From: Nitrospira sp.
Lineage (GTDB): Bacteria; Nitrospirota; Nitrospiria; Nitrospirales; Nitrospiraceae
DNA length: 64,000 nt
Direction of reading: 5' to 3'
NCBI GenBank assembly: GCA_024998595.1
Contig: JACOEK010000006.1
Location: 62,001 to 126,000, forward strand
Shown here: in pieces, positions 63,715 through 64,000 of the stretch
Layout of the letters: each line of letters begins with the position of its first letter
Position numbering within the stretch: the stretch's first letter is position 1
The notes under the pieces: generated by a model
What the model was told of the DNA's origin: nothing
Seen by the model: only the letters and a program-made list of their open reading frames with translations
Database searches by the model: none
Made by a program: the position numbers and the translations under genes

Positions 63715-64000
63715 AGGCATCACCCAGCGCAAAGGCCGCGAAGGGTGGTGGGTCCGTGTCTATGAAGAGGGGCGCCAGACATGGCACAAGTGCGACACAA
63801 AAAGCCAAGCTCGCACGCTATATGGAAGGTTGAAGGCCGATGCGCGAGAGGGAAAACTCTTTCCTAAACAGAAGACGACCAAATCAATCCTGCTCAAAGA
63901 TTACTTCGTGACGTGGCTCAAGAATCAACCGGCACGAGGCAAGAAGGTTACGACTATCAAGACCTACGAGTCTCGCTTGCGAAAACATGCACTCCCCGCC
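63689..64000 (+). CDS. Tyrosine integrase, N-terminal part (runs off the right edge)
   Basis: A GTG start with AGGAGG seven bases upstream gives 104 visible residues. GWWVRVYEEGRQTWHKCDTKSQAR is the N-terminal arm-type DNA-binding domain of phage-like integrases, and KDYFVTWLKNQPARGKKVTTIKTYESRLRKHALPA begins the core-binding domain. The catalytic domain lies beyond the window. It overlaps the CGNR gene by 26 bases. The last 24 bases match the start of the decayed integrase at 56394 at 22 positions. It should integrate and excise this element. Confidence 0.82.
   Translation, partial: MARKEGKDRGITQRKGREGWWVRVYEEGRQTWHKCDTKSQARTLYGRLKADAREGKLFPKQKTTKSILLKDYFVTWLKNQPARGKKVTTIKTYESRLRKHALPA

Overview
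The window is a dense, GC-rich bacterial chromosome segment. Its flavour is that of a free-living Gram-negative bacterium: RND efflux pump, TolC-type porin, lipoproteins, TatC, many hybrid NarX-type kinases and KaiC-like ATPases. The overall protein flavour recalls the genus Nitrospira (phylum Nitrospirota). That assignment is an impression from familiar protein types and was not tested by any search. No rRNA or tRNA gene was recognised.

Region by region: 1-6.7 kb holds an aldose 1-epimerase (runs off the left edge), a phosphofructokinase with the residue signature of the pyrophosphate-dependent type, a stand-alone receiver, a large membrane hybrid kinase and a PilZ protein. 6.8-12.4 kb is a three-gene envelope unit: a lipoprotein, a 1058-residue TPR protein and a secreted proline-rich protein whose C-terminus carries the residue pattern of CyaA/ExoY/edema-factor nucleotidyl cyclases. 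12.4-22.7 kb has a periplasmic protein, two paralogous MFS exporters and a receiver-RND-adaptor-outer membrane factor operon joined by stop/start overlaps. 22.7-29.8 kb is a long leftward housekeeping run (radA, a lipoprotein, tsaB, rimI, a DUF465 protein, tatC, a BNR/Ycf48-like protein, cyclophilin, a lipoprotein). 30-43.6 kb mixes RNA methyltransferases, an OPT transporter, a ThDP 2-oxoacid decarboxylase, a sigma-like/membrane protein pair, a GT81-type glycosyltransferase and the glycogen debranching enzyme GlgX.

43.9-56.4 kb is a signalling region. Two modules, each a KaiC-like double ATPase followed by a PAS/HisKA_3 hybrid kinase with a C-terminal receiver, are flanked by two LuxR-type regulators, a hemerythrin and small zinc-ribbon proteins. 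One further kinase beside a regulator is broken: it has a frameshift and has lost its dimerisation/phosphoacceptor domain. No kaiA or kaiB is present.

56.4-64.0 kb is a mobile island. Its left side is a decayed tyrosine integrase. Its right side is an intact integrase of the same family that runs off the window; the 24 overlapping bases match at 22 positions. Between them lie a 1014-residue protein with a RelA/SpoT synthetase domain and a long helical C-terminal region, a DUF4279-like protein, and an Xis / rolling-circle-Rep-like / zinc-protein operon divergent from a CGNR-type zinc-finger gene and the integrase. The RelA/SpoT-like protein and the cyclase-like secreted protein are the best candidates for undescribed biology.
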